Shown: one piece after another, positions 1 through 11,921 of the stretch
How positions within the stretch are numbered: position 1 is the stretch's first letter
Layout of the letters: every line of letters starts with the position of its first letter
Assembly: GCF_018294505.1 (NCBI RefSeq)
Contig: NC_057800.1
Coordinates: 476,257,037 to 476,321,036, forward strand
DNA length: 64,000 nt
From: Triticum aestivum
Taxonomy: Eukaryota; Streptophyta; Magnoliopsida; Poales; Poaceae
Reading direction: 5' to 3'
Notes under the pieces: model-generated
What the model was told of the DNA's origin: nothing
The model's input: the letters and a program-made list of their open reading frames with translations, nothing else
Database searches by the model: none
Program-made: the position numbers and the translations under genes

Positions 1-2184
1 TGAATTTGACAACGCCCCTTTGAAGAAGCGCCGGAGCTGGTGTCCACGGAGCTCCCTGGAGGAAGATGACAGGGACATTCTTTACCTGATGAGCCGGATA
101 AGTTTTTTAGCTCGATCCGGATTGACCATGATCGAGGTCATGGCCACATGCATCATGCAGGGGTGCAGCCGCTTCAGTATAGAGGCCACCCCATGTGGGA
201 TTTCAACGGGGAGGATGACGCCACCCGCCACGGCCGCAAAGGGCCGGGATCGGCTGCTGATCTAATAAAGATCTTATCCACTTTGTACAAGGGAGAAGAG
301 GAGGAATTCCTTCGTGTCAACCCGCAGGGCGGATTTTCTATGTACAATCCTCCGAGCTGGGTAAGTGGAGACTTTTTATCGCCCATCCATTTCGTATTCC
401 CGTAGTTAAGTATTCATTCTAGTGATTTCATCGCAGGAGCTGTGCCAGGCTGTAAAGTAGATAAAAAACCCTCCTCCACAACCCGAGGACCCTGGACGGT
501 CCCTTGACCCGGCCTCCCAGGAGGATCCGGACATATCTGTGGAGCTGATCGATGGGGTATTTTACCAAGCGAGTAATGACAATGCTTTGGTGGCCATTAC
601 GGCTGATTACCCTGGGCTAGTTCCAGCCTCACAGGTGACTGAGACCGAAGTCCCAATAGTTCAAAAAGGGATCCGTCCTTGCGTGTTTTTGATCGCCGTA
701 TAACAGTCGAGTTTTGCAGGGGAGGTCCTCGGGGCGGAAGGCCGAGCCTGTGGCAACTAGCCAACAAGGGGCCGCGAGGCCAGGCGGGCTGAAAAGACCC
801 GCAGTCCGGATTGAGACACCGGCGCAACGGTATGGCGCGCCGTCTTTATTGTAAGCCATTATTCAGAGGCATACTAACGCCCATGCCTTCTTTCAGGAAA
901 AAGAGCGATCGCCGGACTATACCCGGAGAGGCTACCAATCGCGCCTCCACCAGCCAGGCTCCAAGGCCAGATTTGGAGGCGGGAACGAATATGAGGCGTG
1001 CGTCGGGCGCTCCTCCGACAGAGGATGCGGACAAACTATCCGCCACCAATTCCGAGGTGGAAAGTGCCATGAACCACAGGCGTCACCGGACTGTTCTTCG
1101 TGACGCTTGTTTCTCCCAAGAGGCATTGAATGCCTTCAACTCGGGAGACGCGCACCTCCGTGCTGCTCAAAATGGTCTAGCCAGAGCCACGGAGCAGTAT
1201 GTAAAAGACATACGGGTGAGAAAATTTGATGATTATATATATCAGTAGCCCCTGAGACTTGAAACAGTTAGGATAACTGATTTAAGGATCATTTGTTATG
1301 CAGGTTCTTACAGAAAAGAATACTCAACTGTCCCAGGAGCTGGAAGAGTGCAAAGCCCAACTTCAGGCCGCACTGGCTGCAGCAGGGGAGCCCAAAGAGA
1401 CCCCCTCTGGTAACATATCTTTTGAATGATAAGTATCATATAGAATGCGGCGTATATGCAGATCTGATGATAAAATTGCAGATGACGCTGGAGTAAATCC
1501 GGATAAGCAACAGCTCATATGCCAGCTAAAGGCCGGTGAGAACGTGCTTACGAGGGTGAGGCAGGAGAAAAATGATCTCCAAGATGCCAACACCAAGCTG
1601 GGCGTGGAACTACAAGATGTTCGCGCCCAACTATCGGACTCTGTTAAGGAAAATCGGCGACTTCGATGCGGCATATTTAGTAAGTGCTTGAACAAACTTT
1701 GAAAAAGAGTTCGACGAGGAAGCTGGCTGACAGAGTTATGTCTGTAGGTATGCTAACAGGTCGTCCTGCCGAGGAAATGCCCGGTTCAACGGGTGACCTT
1801 CTTCCTGAGCTCTCACAGCTGCACGAACGAGTTCGGCAGGTGATGCAAGGCGTCGCCCAAGCCTTGTGGCCATCCATCTCCATACCCGAAGGCCTTGGAG
1901 AGCTTGCAGAAAAGCTAAAGGGAGCGCGGCGGCACTTCTGATTATGGAAGATATCGGCCTGCCGTCAGGGCGCCAGGGAAGCCTGGGCGATGGTGAAGAC
2001 ACGTTACACGAAGGCTGACCCGAACCACATGGCCGAAGTCGGACCTGTGGGGCCCGATGGGAAGGAGATCCCTGTGAGCTTAGTGTATGGCCAAGTAGAA
2101 TTGGCCGCAAAGTATTCCCAACAGGACTGTAGACTAGACAGCCTGTTGGATGGTATTGAAGAGGAATTCAACCAGTCAAATTGA
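1..2184 (+). pseudogene. Antisense multi-exon Gypsy-encoded gene, 3' portion
   Basis: This is the downstream part of a plus-strand gene lying antisense to the element's gag-pol. Coding segments alternate with short GT-AG introns: 361-436, 830-896, 1216-1303, 1410-1481 and 1680-1759, with a further acceptor at 718-719 whose donor is unclear. The translated exons contain a heptad-like coiled coil (about 1304-1680, EKNTQLSQELEECKAQL) and a C-terminal domain ending at the TGA at 2182-2184. Breaks: a frameshift near 160, TAG at 458-460, and TGA at 1939-1941 in place of a probable arginine codon. It corresponds in position to the better resolved gene at 57895-60886, but the C-termini differ. Its function is unknown. 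The family carries the domain called putative gypsy type transposon in plant annotations. Confidence 0.65.
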
Positions 2185-3026
2185 CTATGTAATTTTAAAG
2201 TGACATGTATAATGCCTTCTAGCTGGATTGTTGATTGTTTGTCATGGCGGACCTTTTTGCTTCAACCTCGGGACCCGACAGTCCGGAGTGTATCCGAATA
2301 CCCTCTCGGTTATGTAAGAACCGGGGCATGCATGGAGACGAGGCGTAGGGGTCATTAGTGCTTTATTAGACAAGTGCCCAACTAGTTATGTTATATTACA
2401 TGGGTAGTAAGAAACATCTTCCAGGAAGAATAGTTTCGTTAAGGGTTCCTTTCCCTGGGTAAGCATGCCCTAAAGTGCATGTTTGGACTGCGATAAGAAG
2501 CGCAGAAAAATCATCTGGGGGCAGATATGAATAATAAAGGTCATCTTTTATTCACCGACCGAATATTTCCTTAAGAATGCTAGCTTTCGGCTTCACCCAG
2601 TCTGAGATACACGTCCGGCTGACCCGGCGGTAACAATCACAGAGGTGCTCCCCTTATGCCCTAGCCGAATTAACGGGAATGTAGGGCATAAATATAAGAG
2701 CCAGGCAACCCAGCTTGGCCAAAACTGAAGTCATATCGATGCATATAATGGTGAAAAAAGCTACATGCGGAAGTATAACACATGTGTTGGGTGTGAGGCC
2801 CAGGAAAATAACTTAAGCTTCTGTGAAAGAAGCCCCCAGGTATGAAGAGTGCGGCTAGCGCATCTGTAATGTACGAGTGAGGCAAAAGGTGACCCTTGAA
2901 GGCCTAAAGAAATAAAAGATAGAAAGGGAAACAAGACAGACGATGCATATGCAGAAAATGGACAAAGGGAGGGGACTAACATAGAGTCCGATGCTAAGCG
3001 TAGAATCTTCGAAGCATGGCTGCGTT
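2185..3026. other. Non-coding spacer between antisense gene and integrase end
   Basis: About 840 bp lie between two convergent coding regions: the antisense gene ending at 2184 (plus) and the integrase C-terminus ending near 3027 (minus). No frame is convincing. It probably holds the 3' untranslated regions of both transcription units. The transcripts would converge here and could overlap. Confidence 0.5.
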
Positions 3027-4160
3027 CTATGGGTTCGGCTCGAGTCGACTAGTTGATGCATCCCGCAGTCGGTACGCTCCACCGGTCAGAACTTGGTCGA
3101 TAATGAAGGGACCTTCCCATTTAGGCTCGAGCTTGTTCTTTTTCTTATCCGGCAGCCGTAGAACTAGTTTGTCAATGTTATAAGTTTTGGCCCGTACTTC
3201 TCTGCTTTGGTATCTGCGAGCCTGTTGCTGGTAAAATGCGGAATGGGCTTTGGCTACGTCGCGCTCTTCCTCCAAGGTGTCCTGACTGTCCTGCCGATCG
3301 AGCTCGGCTTCTCTTTATTCGTACATGCGCACTCGAGGTGAGTCATGAATTATGTCACAGGGCAGGACTGCCTCTGCGCCGTACACCATAAAAACGGTGT
3401 ATATCCGGTACTACGATTCGGCGTGGTCCGCAGCCCCCAGAGTACGGAGTCGAGCTCCTCTACCCAGTGCGTGTCAGACTCCGTTAAGGAGCGCACTAAT
3501 CTGGGTTTAATTTCGCTCATTATAAGACCATTTGCTCGTTTGACTTGACCGTTGGTTTATGGATGATAGACTGAAGCATAATCAAGCTTGATGCCCATTT
3601 TGCTGCACCAGAGTTTTACCTCGTCGGTCGTGAAGTTCGTGTCGTTATCAGTGATGATGCTGTGGGGGACGCCGTAACGGTGTACAACCCCGGATATGAA
3701 ATCTATCATCGGTCCGGATTCGGCTGTTTTAACCGGTTTAGCCTCTATCCATTTGGTGAATTTATCCACCATGACCAATAAGTATTTTTTCTTGTGGGTT
3801 CCTCCTTTAAGGGGTCCAACCATGTCAAGCCCCCAGACCGCGAAGGGCCATGTAATGGGGATCGTTTGGAGGGCGGTGGGTGGCATGTGGCTTTGATTTG
3901 CAAAGAGCTGGCAACCGGCGCAACGTTGAACCAAGTCATGTGCATCTGCCTGGGCCGTTGGCCAATAGAATCCTGTATGGAAGGCCTTGCTTACAAGAGC
4001 TCGGGCTGCGGCGTGATGACCGCCGAGTCCGGCGTGAATTTTTGCCAAAAGGTTCCGCCCTTCCTCTTCGGAGATGCACCTTTGAAGGACTCCGGTAGCG
4101 CTTTTTTTGTACAATTCTCCCTCATGGACCCTGTAGGCCTTGGATCGCCGCACTATGTAG
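3027..4160 (-). pseudogene. Gypsy integrase, Tat lineage, inactivated
   Basis: The integrase would insert element cDNA into host DNA. The N-terminal HHCC zinc finger is visible (H..H with CAGC near 3930-4080). The core follows with the first Asp (GLDMVGP, about 3830) and second Asp (ITDNDTNF, about 3650). An in-frame TAA at 3557-3559 breaks the core. Just beyond it the position of the catalytic Glu reads Lys (GQVKRANG, codon 3539-3541). The C-terminal barrel segment (KWEGPFIIDQVL) is at 3027-3275, after further disruption between 3275 and 3530. The gene is therefore dead twice over: it is truncated and lacks the third acidic residue. Confidence 0.85.
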
Positions 4161-4339
4161 CGTGCCTCATTTTGGTCCTCCGGAAGTTCCTGCCTAGTTA
4201 GGTAGGCCAGGAATGGTTCTGTCCACGGGGCAATAATGGCCATTATTTTGTGGGCTGAATGTGTTATTTCGGTGGTGGAGCCTCCGATTGTGTCAGAGAG
4301 TTTGGTATCGGGTATTTTGGTCAGGTCCGGACTGTTGTT

Positions 4340-4790
4340 ACCGGTGTCCCCTTCCCATGCTACGGATGGCTTGAAGAGCCGTTCCAGAAATATGTTGGGA
4401 GGGACCGCGTCGCGTTTTGCGCCGATGCGGGCGAGGATATCCGCCGCCTGATTGTTTTCCCGAGCCACATGGTGAAATTCGAGCCCCTCGAACCGAGCTG
4501 ACATTTTTAGGACGGCATTGCGATAAGCTGCCATTTTCGGATCCTTGGCATCGAAGTCTCCATTTATTTGGGATATCGCGAGGTTTGAATCCCAGCACAC
4601 TTTTAGGCATTGAATGCCCATGGATACTGCCATCCGGAGACCATGTAGAAGGGCCTCATAGTCGGCTGCGTTGTTGGAGTCCGTATACATTATCTGTAGT
4701 ACGTATTGAACGGTATCTCATGTTGGGGACGTCAAAACGACGCCAGCCCCCAGACCAGCCAACATTTTGGAGCCGTCGAAGTGCATGATC
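4340..4790 (-). pseudogene. Second (plant/archaeal-type) RNase H of the Tat element
   Basis: After the reverse transcriptase's own RNase H comes a second RNase H-like domain. It starts at the first catalytic Asp (WIMHFDGSK, about 4780) and continues through TDSNNAADYEALLHGL (about 4650-4690) and VARENNQAADILAR (about 4430). A duplicated RNase H of this kind is established as a Tat-lineage trait. A stop or frame break at 4718-4720 separates the two halves, so the domain is interrupted. Confidence 0.75.
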
Positions 4791-6961
4791 CAGTTTGAAT
4801 ATGTGCCATACTCTTTAGGGAGTTCGGCTTCCGTCCACTTAGCGACGAAGTCAGCCAAAACTTCTGACTTAATAGCTCGTCGTGGCTTGTAAGTTATGTC
4901 GAACGGGAGGAGCTCAATGGCCCATTTGGCAATCCGGCCCGTCGCGTCGCGGTTGTTTATAATATCGTTAAGTGGTACTTCTGAGGCTACCGTTATCGAA
5001 CACTCTTGAAAGTAGTGTCGCACCTTCCGGGATGCCATAAATACCGCATACACTATCTTTTGATAATGCAGGTACCGTGATTTGCATGGAGTAAGGACCG
5101 TGGACACATAGTAAACCGGCTTTTGATGGGGGAATTTGTGTCCGTCCACTTATGGCTCGACGACGAGCACTACGCTTACTACTTGATGAGTTGCCGCAAT
5201 GTATAATAGCATTGGTTCGCCAATGTTTGGCGCGGCCAGGACTAGGTTTGTTGCCAATATGGCTTTTATTTCGTTGAGTCTGGCCGAGGCGGCATCCGTC
5301 CACTCGAAGTGTTCGGTGCGTCGGAGGAGGCGATAAAGGGGTAATGCCTTTTCTCCCAAGCGGGAGATAAAGCGGCTTAGACCCGCCACGCATCCAGTCA
5401 ATTTTTGTATTTGCTTGAGGTCTGTTGGGGTAGCCAACTGTGACAACGCTTGGATTTTGGCCAGATTAGCTTCAATACCTCTATTGGAGACAATGAATCC
5501 CAGGAGCTTTCCGGCTGGTACGCCGAAAACGCATTTTTTCGGATTGAGCTTGATGGCATATGTTCGGAGGTTGTCGAATGTGAGCCTCAAGTTGTCTACT
5601 AGAGTTTCGACATGCTTGGTTTTAACGACCACATCATCCACGTATGCCTCCACTGTTTTGCCGATCTAGTTTGCCAGACATGTCTGAATCATGCGCTGAT
5701 ATGTTGCGCCGGCATTTTTGAGCCCGAAGGGCATTGTGTTGAAGCAGAATGGGCCGTATGGTGTGATGAATGCCGTTGCGGCTTGGTCTGGCTCCGCCAT
5801 TTTAATTTGATGGTAGCCGAAGTATGCGTCGAGGAAACACAATGAATCATGTCCTGCGGTAGCATCTATGATTTGATCGATGTGGGGGAGGGGGAAGTGA
5901 TCCTTTGGGCAGGCCTTGTTAAGGTCCTTAAAATCGACGCACAAGCGCCAGGATTTGTCCTTCTTTGGTACCATCACCAGGTTTGCTAGCCAGTCTGGAT
6001 GTTTTATATCTCTGATGAATCCGGCCTCCAATAGCTTGGCTAGTTCCTCTCCCATGGCTTGTCTCTTAGGCTCGGAGAAATGTCGAAGAGCCTGCTTGAC
6101 TGGCTTGAATCCTTTTAGGATATTTAGGCTGTGCTCAGCCAGCCTGCGTGGGATTCCTGGCATGTCTGAAGGGTGCCAGGCAAAAATGTCCCAGTTCTCG
6201 CTTAGGAACTCTCGCAGTGCGGCATCGACATCAGGGTTTAATTGTGCCCCGATGGAAGCTATTTTTGTAGGGTCCGTTGGATGGACTTGGAATTTTACTA
6301 TTTCATCCGCCGGTTTAAAGGAGGTGGACTTGGATCTTTTATCGAGTATCACATCGTCCCTCTTCACCATGGAGCGCAGCGCAGTTAGTTCCTCGGCTGC
6401 TAGGGCTTCGGATAGTGCCTCGAGGGCCAGTGCGGCTGTCTTATTCTCGGCGCGGAGTGCTATGTTCGGATCACTAGCAAGAGTGATGATTTCGTTGGGC
6501 CCGGGCATTTTGAGCTTCATGTACCCGTAATGGGGTATGGCTTGGAAGATTGTAAACGCCTCCCGCCCTAGTAGAGTGTGGTATCCGCTGCTGAACGGGG
6601 CCACTTGGAATGTAATTTCTTCGGACCTATAATTATCCGGTGTGCCGAATACCACATCTAGTGTGATTTTCCCAGCACAGCGTGCTTCTCGACTGGGGAT
6701 GATTCCTCTAAAGGTTGTGCTACTTTGCTCAATGCGGCTCCAGTCTATTTCCATCTTTTGAAGAGTTTCCTCATAGATGAGGTTTAATCCGCTACCGCCG
6801 TCCATGAGTACCTTGGTGAGTCGAAAGCCGTCCATGATTGGACTGAGGACCAGTGCGGCTGGTGCTCGGGCTGTTCGGAATTTGGGTTCGTCATTGGCAT
6901 TGAAGGTAATAGCCGTGTCACTCCAAGGATTTATTTCTGCTATGTGGCAGATTTCGGCCAT
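4790..6961 (-). pseudogene. Gypsy protease-reverse transcriptase-RNase H
   Basis: The retropepsin motif is LMDGGSGLNLIY (about 6770-6810). The RT fingers and palm follow (WRLCVDFKDLNKACPKDHFP, about 5890-5950, then MPFGLKNAGATYQRM, about 5690-5735). The catalytic box YVDD is intact near 5635-5650. The RNase H connection domain follows to about 4800. In-frame stops lie at 5666-5668 (between the RT palm blocks) and 5150-5152 (between RT and RNase H), each a single codon in an otherwise open frame. The order PR-RT-RH-aRH-INT fits Ty3/Gypsy. Non-functional as it stands. Confidence 0.88.
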
Positions 6962-8134
6962 GCTGCGGAGTGTTCACTTGCGTCTATTATTTGACGTGAA
7001 GGTCTCAAAGACCATTAACACCGTATTGTTCTCCACAGGATGGTGCTCGGTGGTTTTTGGGAGGAGTAGATCCTCACCACTTTTGGCCACCTGCCGGAGT
7101 ATCCAACATGCTCTAAGGCTGTGCGTTGGTATTGCATCCGCTGCACTATGAATTTTGCAGGGTCCGTTGAGTCATCCCTCCAGTACGGTTCCTTGCCCCG
7201 CAGAGGGCTTTTGCTTTTTGGTAGTTAACCCAGGTGTATTGTGATAATGCACCCTTTTATTTCGGACTGGGTTTGTATTCAGGGCCGGATTATCCCAAAA
7301 TTTTATTTTGGTTTTTCAGGCGCTTTCCATCGCACAGTACTTTCGTACTATGGACACCAAGTCGGCAAAGCATGTAATTTCGCGGCGACTTATGGCGTTG
7401 AGGATTCCCTTGTCCGTGCAATTATTGCAGAAGAATGAAATTGCGTCTTCCTCGCGGCAGTCCTTTATCCTGTTCATGACCAGGAGGAATCTGGCCCAGT
7501 AATAGTGTACTGTTTCTTCGGGCTCTTGCCTAATTTGGGATAGATCGCGTATGTTTGGGTGGGTGGGTGGAATTGAATCCGAATCCTTACCCAATCTGAG
7601 ACTCAGGGGGCAAGGAGTTTCCGAACTTGAAAGTTTGGATTCTTGGATGTTTTCTGATAAATCTAGCCCGTTGCCTGATTCTAGGTTCAGGCCTTGAGCG
7701 ACGTCCTCCCCTCCGCGGGTATCCGGCTTGGAGGGATCGGGAATCCGAACATAGCTAGTCCTTAAGATAGATGAAGGGTTGCCGCATTGTTCCTCCACCA
7801 CTGCAACGTGATGGGTGACCTGGGGAGAGTTGATCACTCTCAGATCGGGTTTAGGCCCAATCTGATCGTAGTCTGTAGCAATTCCCAGGGCGGCGATGCG
7901 ATCCAAGAGCTCATTCAGGGAAGAGAGCTCCATGGGATCTAACTGCTCGGCGAGTTCCGAGTTAACGTGAAGATTGCTTTCGATGACCCGAGAAGTCATC
8001 GTCGGCGCAGCGGCCGAACAGGCGGTCATAAGAAAACCACCTAGCCGGAGAGTTTGGCCGATAGCCAAAGCTCCCTCAGCAATAGTGTCGTCTTTAAAGA
8101 TGGGATGAGACGTCCTTCCTGGTGGTGACGGCAC
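6962..8134 (-). pseudogene. Gypsy gag polyprotein, Tat-type
   Basis: The N-terminal 272 codons (7316-8134, start ATG at 8134) form an open frame with a capsid-like segment (RQEPEETVHYYWARFLLVMN, about 7480-7540). This is the usual retrotransposon gag stretch. Beyond the stop at 7316 the frame continues degenerately with the Cys/His-containing tail (GPCKIHS and ACWILRQ, about 7090-7170), with a further stop near 7170. The start lies 27 bp inside the LTR boundary, which is unusually close to the primer binding site. Confidence 0.75.
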
Positions 8135-8160
8135 AGCGGAACTCTCAATGAAAGCACCAA
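8135..8160 (-). other. Candidate primer-binding region next to 5' LTR
   Basis: Read on minus, the bases directly after the LTR end start TTGGTGCTTTCATTGAGAG, which is where a tRNA-primer binding site belongs. I do not match it confidently to a particular tRNA. Confidence 0.4.
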
Positions 8161-8643
8161 TGTCGGTGTCAAAACCGGCGGATCTCGGGTAGGGGGTCCC
8201 GAACTGTGCGTCTAGGCCGGATGGTAACAGGAGGCAGGGGACACGATGTTTTACCCAGGTTCGGGCCCTCTTGATGGAGGTAAAACCCTACGTCATGCTT
8301 GATTAATATTGATGATATGGGTAGTACAAGAGTAGATCTACCACGAGATCAGAGAGGCTAAACCCTAGAAGCTAGCCTATGGTATGATTGTATGTTGTGA
8401 TTGTTGTCCTACGGACTAAAAACCCTTCAGTTTATATAGACACCGGAGAGGGTTAGGGTTACACAAGGTCGGTTACAAAGGAGGAGATATTCATATACGT
8501 ATTGCCTAGCTTGCCTTCCGCGCCAAGTAGAGTCCCATCCGGACACGAGACGAAGTCTTCAATCTTGTATATTCATAGTCTAACAGTCCGGCCAATGGAG
8601 ATAGTCCGGCTGTCCGGAGACCCCCTAATCCAGGACTCCCTCA
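8161..8643 (-). repeat. 5' LTR of the left Tat-type Gypsy element
   Basis: The LTR is 483 bp with TG...CA ends (on plus, TGTCGGTGTC to GGACTCCCTCA). It is closely similar, in the same orientation, to 56868-57341. On minus a TATA-like CTATATAAA lies at about 8431-8439, a plausible U3 promoter for gag-pol. The flank just outside (ACAGG at 8644-8648) should be one half of the target duplication, with the other half outside the window. Confidence 0.9.
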
Positions 8644-10605
8644 ACAGGTCTTCGGCCACGGTAGTAGTTGTACAACGTTTTCGTAGATGTTCGGGATCAT
8701 CATGGAGGTGCTTGGCACAACATAGGTCTCCGGGGTCATCGGGTACACGTTCATGAAGTAGTCGTACATGTCGATGGTAGTTGTACACACGACGTTGGGG
8801 TACTTGTCGGTCCGGTCTTGACAGAGTAGATGTACACGTTGTCGGGGTACTTGTAGCATCATCGGGTGTAGTCGCACACGTTGTTGGGGTACTTGTCGCA
8901 TCACCGGGTGTAGTCATACACGTACGGAGCGGAACTTGGCGTGTCCACGTACTTGGCAATCTCGGACTTCACGAAGATGTAACAGAACGACAATGGTAAG
9001 TGCAGTGTGACCCCGGGTCTACCGAGGCTTGGGATGAACCAAACGAAGCAACACCACGTCTAGGTCTTGGCGGTCAACGAAGAGGGTTGTTCATGCCTCG
9101 GTCTTGCGGGCAGCAAGGGAAGGAGCAGGGGCTCGCTAGGCCTTGGTGCAGGTTGCAGCCCACGACGAAGTAGAGAGGAGACAAACGACGCTGCAGGGTC
9201 GAAGCAGAGGGCGTGGTCGTGGGAGAACTCATCCATGGCGGCTGCAGGTGCTCGGCGGCGAGGTAGAGGAGCCGGGGGAGGCGAAGGTCGAGGCCGGTGG
9301 CGCAGCAACATGGCAGCACGGCGGCCGAATGTCACAGCGGACGAAGCTGGGAGGCAGAGGAGCGGGATGGTGCTTGGCGGCGGTCTGCAATGGCACCGGT
9401 GCCCGGCGGGCTTGCGAGTAGATGACGTAGCAGCGGCCCCGTGGCGCCGGGAATGGGCGCGGGAGGAGGCGTAGGGGTTGCAGGCTCCTGTTGGAGGTTG
9501 GCGGCGGCGTCGCAGGCCGGCGAGGCAGAGGCAAAGCCTGTGAGGTGGACATGGGGCGGCGGAGCCGTAGGTGAGGAAGTAGAGGCGCAAGGAGGGCCAT
9601 GGCGGCATGGGCGACGAAGCAGCAGTGGCGCTGGCGCCGGGCCATGCGGCGGGGAGGCGAGGAGGTGAAGAGGGATGCGGGCGCCATGGGAGGAGCCTGG
9701 AGGGCTCGAGCGAGGGAGGGACCGAGAGGGAGATGGGATCGGGCACGAGAGAGAGATCGAGAGAAGGAGGGGGGTCAAGCAAGGCAGCAGTGCTCGCTGT
9801 CTCTGGCGACGCGAGGGAGAGGGTTTGGTTGTGCCTAGGGTTAGAGCAGGTGGGCTGTGGGAGATGGGCCTAGGGATAGGAAGGATGGGCCGCGAGGATG
9901 GTTGGGAGGCCCAGGTGGCCAGAGACCTGGCTGGGCTCTCTCTCTCTTAGTTTTTTTTAAATGATAGGATCAAAGAGAAAAGAATCCGGGGCTTGGCAAT
10001 AATATGGAAGATATAAAAAAATGTCCCCGGGATCCTAGATTTAACTAGTATTTGAATAAAATGCCTTGGCAATTTTTTAGAGGCTGAAATTTTATGCAAG
10101 TTTGAAAATAACTCAAACTCAAATAAATCCTTAGCCCAACCAAAACACTTCCAAAAGACCTGAAAATGGAGGAGGTGGTCTTGGCATGGTCTAGTATTTA
10201 TAGGGAAAAGTTGAACATTTTATGAAAAAGGAGAATGCCACATGCAATAAACGGGTGAGAATTGAAAGAAGAAACTAGTGATGGGGGTGATGCACTTTGA
10301 TAGGGATTGGTGGCAAGAGAAAGATGCAAGTGTGTTTTGGTTGATTCCATAAGAATGGAATATTTATTATAGCTCCCTAACAATATTGGGAGTATATGTT
10401 TTAAAGAGAAACCACCATGTGAGTTCCCTCAATTTAAATGGACCAAAGATCCATGCAATTTGTTTAGTTGAGTTTTAAGAAGAGGTGCAAGAAGACATGA
10501 TGCAATGCACATGATACAAAAATGAAAGCAACGAACCAAACAATTCACACGACGAATCATGGAAAACATGGAAGGCATCTGGAGCGCCGGTCTCGGGGTG
10601 TCACA
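8644..10605 (-). mobile_element. Gypsy LTR-like fragment (minus), GC-rich leader
   Basis: Read on minus from 10605 the sequence begins TGTGACACCCCGAGACCGG, a typical LTR start for a group of Triticeae Gypsy families. It runs through an AT-rich U3-like part (about 9950-10605) into a strongly GC-rich leader (about 9060-9950). The left part (8644-9000) has a short tandem repeat and may be internal sequence. There is no second LTR and no coding domain. It is a remnant cut by the element on its left and abutting a truncated Copia element on its right. Confidence 0.5.
8790..8925. repeat. Short tandem repeat, about 42 bp period
   Basis: The core GGGGTACTTGT recurs near 8797, 8844 and 8886 within units sharing GGGTGTAGTC and ACACGTTGT. 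There are about three degenerate copies. Confidence 0.55.
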
Positions 10606-11921
10606 GAACGGTTCTTGCTCACCCCGTAGCAGCCATGTAAAACTTGCAACAACAAAGTAGAGGACGTCTAACTTGTTTTTGCAGGGCATGTTGTGATGTG
10701 ATATGGTCGAGACATGATGCTAAATTTTATTGTATGAGATGATCATGTTTTGTAACGGAGTTATCGACAACTGGCAGGAGCCATATGGTTGTCGCTTTAT
10801 TGTATGCAATGCAATCGCCCTGTAATTGCTTTACTATATCACTAAGCGGTAGCGATAGTCGTAGAAGCAATAGTTGGCGAGACGACAACGATGCTACGAT
10901 GGAGATCAAGGTGTCGTGCCGGTGATGATGGTGATCATGACAGTGCTTTGGAGATGGAGATCAAAGGCACAAGATGGTGATGGCCATATCATATCAATTA
11001 TATTGATTGCATGTGATGTTTACCCTTTATGCATCTTATTCTGCTTGATTGACGGTAGAATCATAAGATGATCTCTCACTAAATTTCAAGGTACAAGTGT
11101 TCTCCCTGAGTATGCACCGTTGCCAAAGTTCATCGTGCCGAGACACCACGTGATGATCGGGTGTGATAAGCTCTACGTTCACATACAACGGGTGCAAGCC
11201 AGTTTTGCACACGTAGAAATACTCGGGTTAAACTTGATGAGCCTAGCATATGCAGATATGGCCTCGGAACGCTGGAGACCGAAAGGTCGAGCGTGAATCG
11301 TATAGTAGATATGATCAACATAGTGATGTTCACCATTGAAAACTACTCCATCTCACATGATGATCGGACATGGTTTAGTTGATTTGGATCACGTGATCAT
11401 TTAGATGACTAGAGGGATGTCTATCTAAGTGGGAGTTCTTAAGTAATATGATTAATTGAACTTTAATTTATCATGAACTTAGTCCTGATAGTATTTGCAT
11501 ATCTATGTTGTAGATCAATAGCTTGCGATTTAGCTCCCCGTTTATTTTTGATATGTTCCTAGAGAAAAATAAGTTGAAAGATGTTAGTAGCAATGATGCA
11601 GACTAGCTCCATGATCTGAGGGTTATCCTCATTGATGCACAGAAGTATTATGTCCTTGATGCACCGCTAGATGACAGACCTATTGCAGGAGCAGATACAG
11701 ACGTTATGAACGTTTGACAAAGCTCGGTATGATTTCTACTTGATAGTTTAGTGCACCATGCTTTACGGCTTAGAACCGGGACGTCAAAAACGTTTTGAAC
11801 GCCACGGAACATATAAGATATTCTAAGAGTTGAAATTGGTATCTCAGACTCATGCCCGGGTCGAGAGGTATGAGACCTCTGACAAGTACTTTGCCTACAA
11901 GATGGAGGAGAATAGCTCAAC
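10606..11921 (+). mobile_element. Angela-type Copia element, 5' internal part
   Basis: The sequence from 10606 matches the internal region beginning about 63508 downstream of the second Angela LTR almost base for base, so it is the same family without its 5' LTR. It carries the leader and the first part of gag (about 11590-11921), which is already full of stops. At 11921 it is interrupted by the Maximus-like insertion and resumes at 21857 (after one copy of TCAAC). The break at 10606 coincides with the end of the Gypsy LTR fragment, so a deletion probably removed the 5' LTR. Confidence 0.85.

Larger units (their letters stand above)
1..8643 (-). mobile_element. Ty3/Gypsy element, Tat lineage, truncated by window edge
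   Basis: The sense strand is minus: reading right to left come the 5' LTR (8161-8643), gag, protease, reverse transcriptase with RNase H, a second RNase H, and integrase. A plus-strand multi-exon gene follows at 1-2184. A second, plant/archaeal-type RNase H plus an extra, often antisense, ORF between pol and the 3' LTR is known from the Tat lineage (Grande, RIRE2, Retand). The 3' LTR lies left of the window. Pol has several in-frame stops and a lost integrase residue, so this copy cannot move by itself. The family resembles Triticeae Fatima-type elements, but that name is tentative. Confidence 0.85.

Noticed and set aside
3794..4201. Plus-strand ORFs over the Tat integrase and RNase H
   Set aside because: The minus frame carries clear integrase motifs; these are shadows.
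9060..9782. 240-codon minus-strand ORF and overlapping plus-strand ORFs
   Set aside because: Several frames on both strands are open at once because of extreme GC content in an LTR leader. The composition is Pro/Arg/Ala-rich with no domain.
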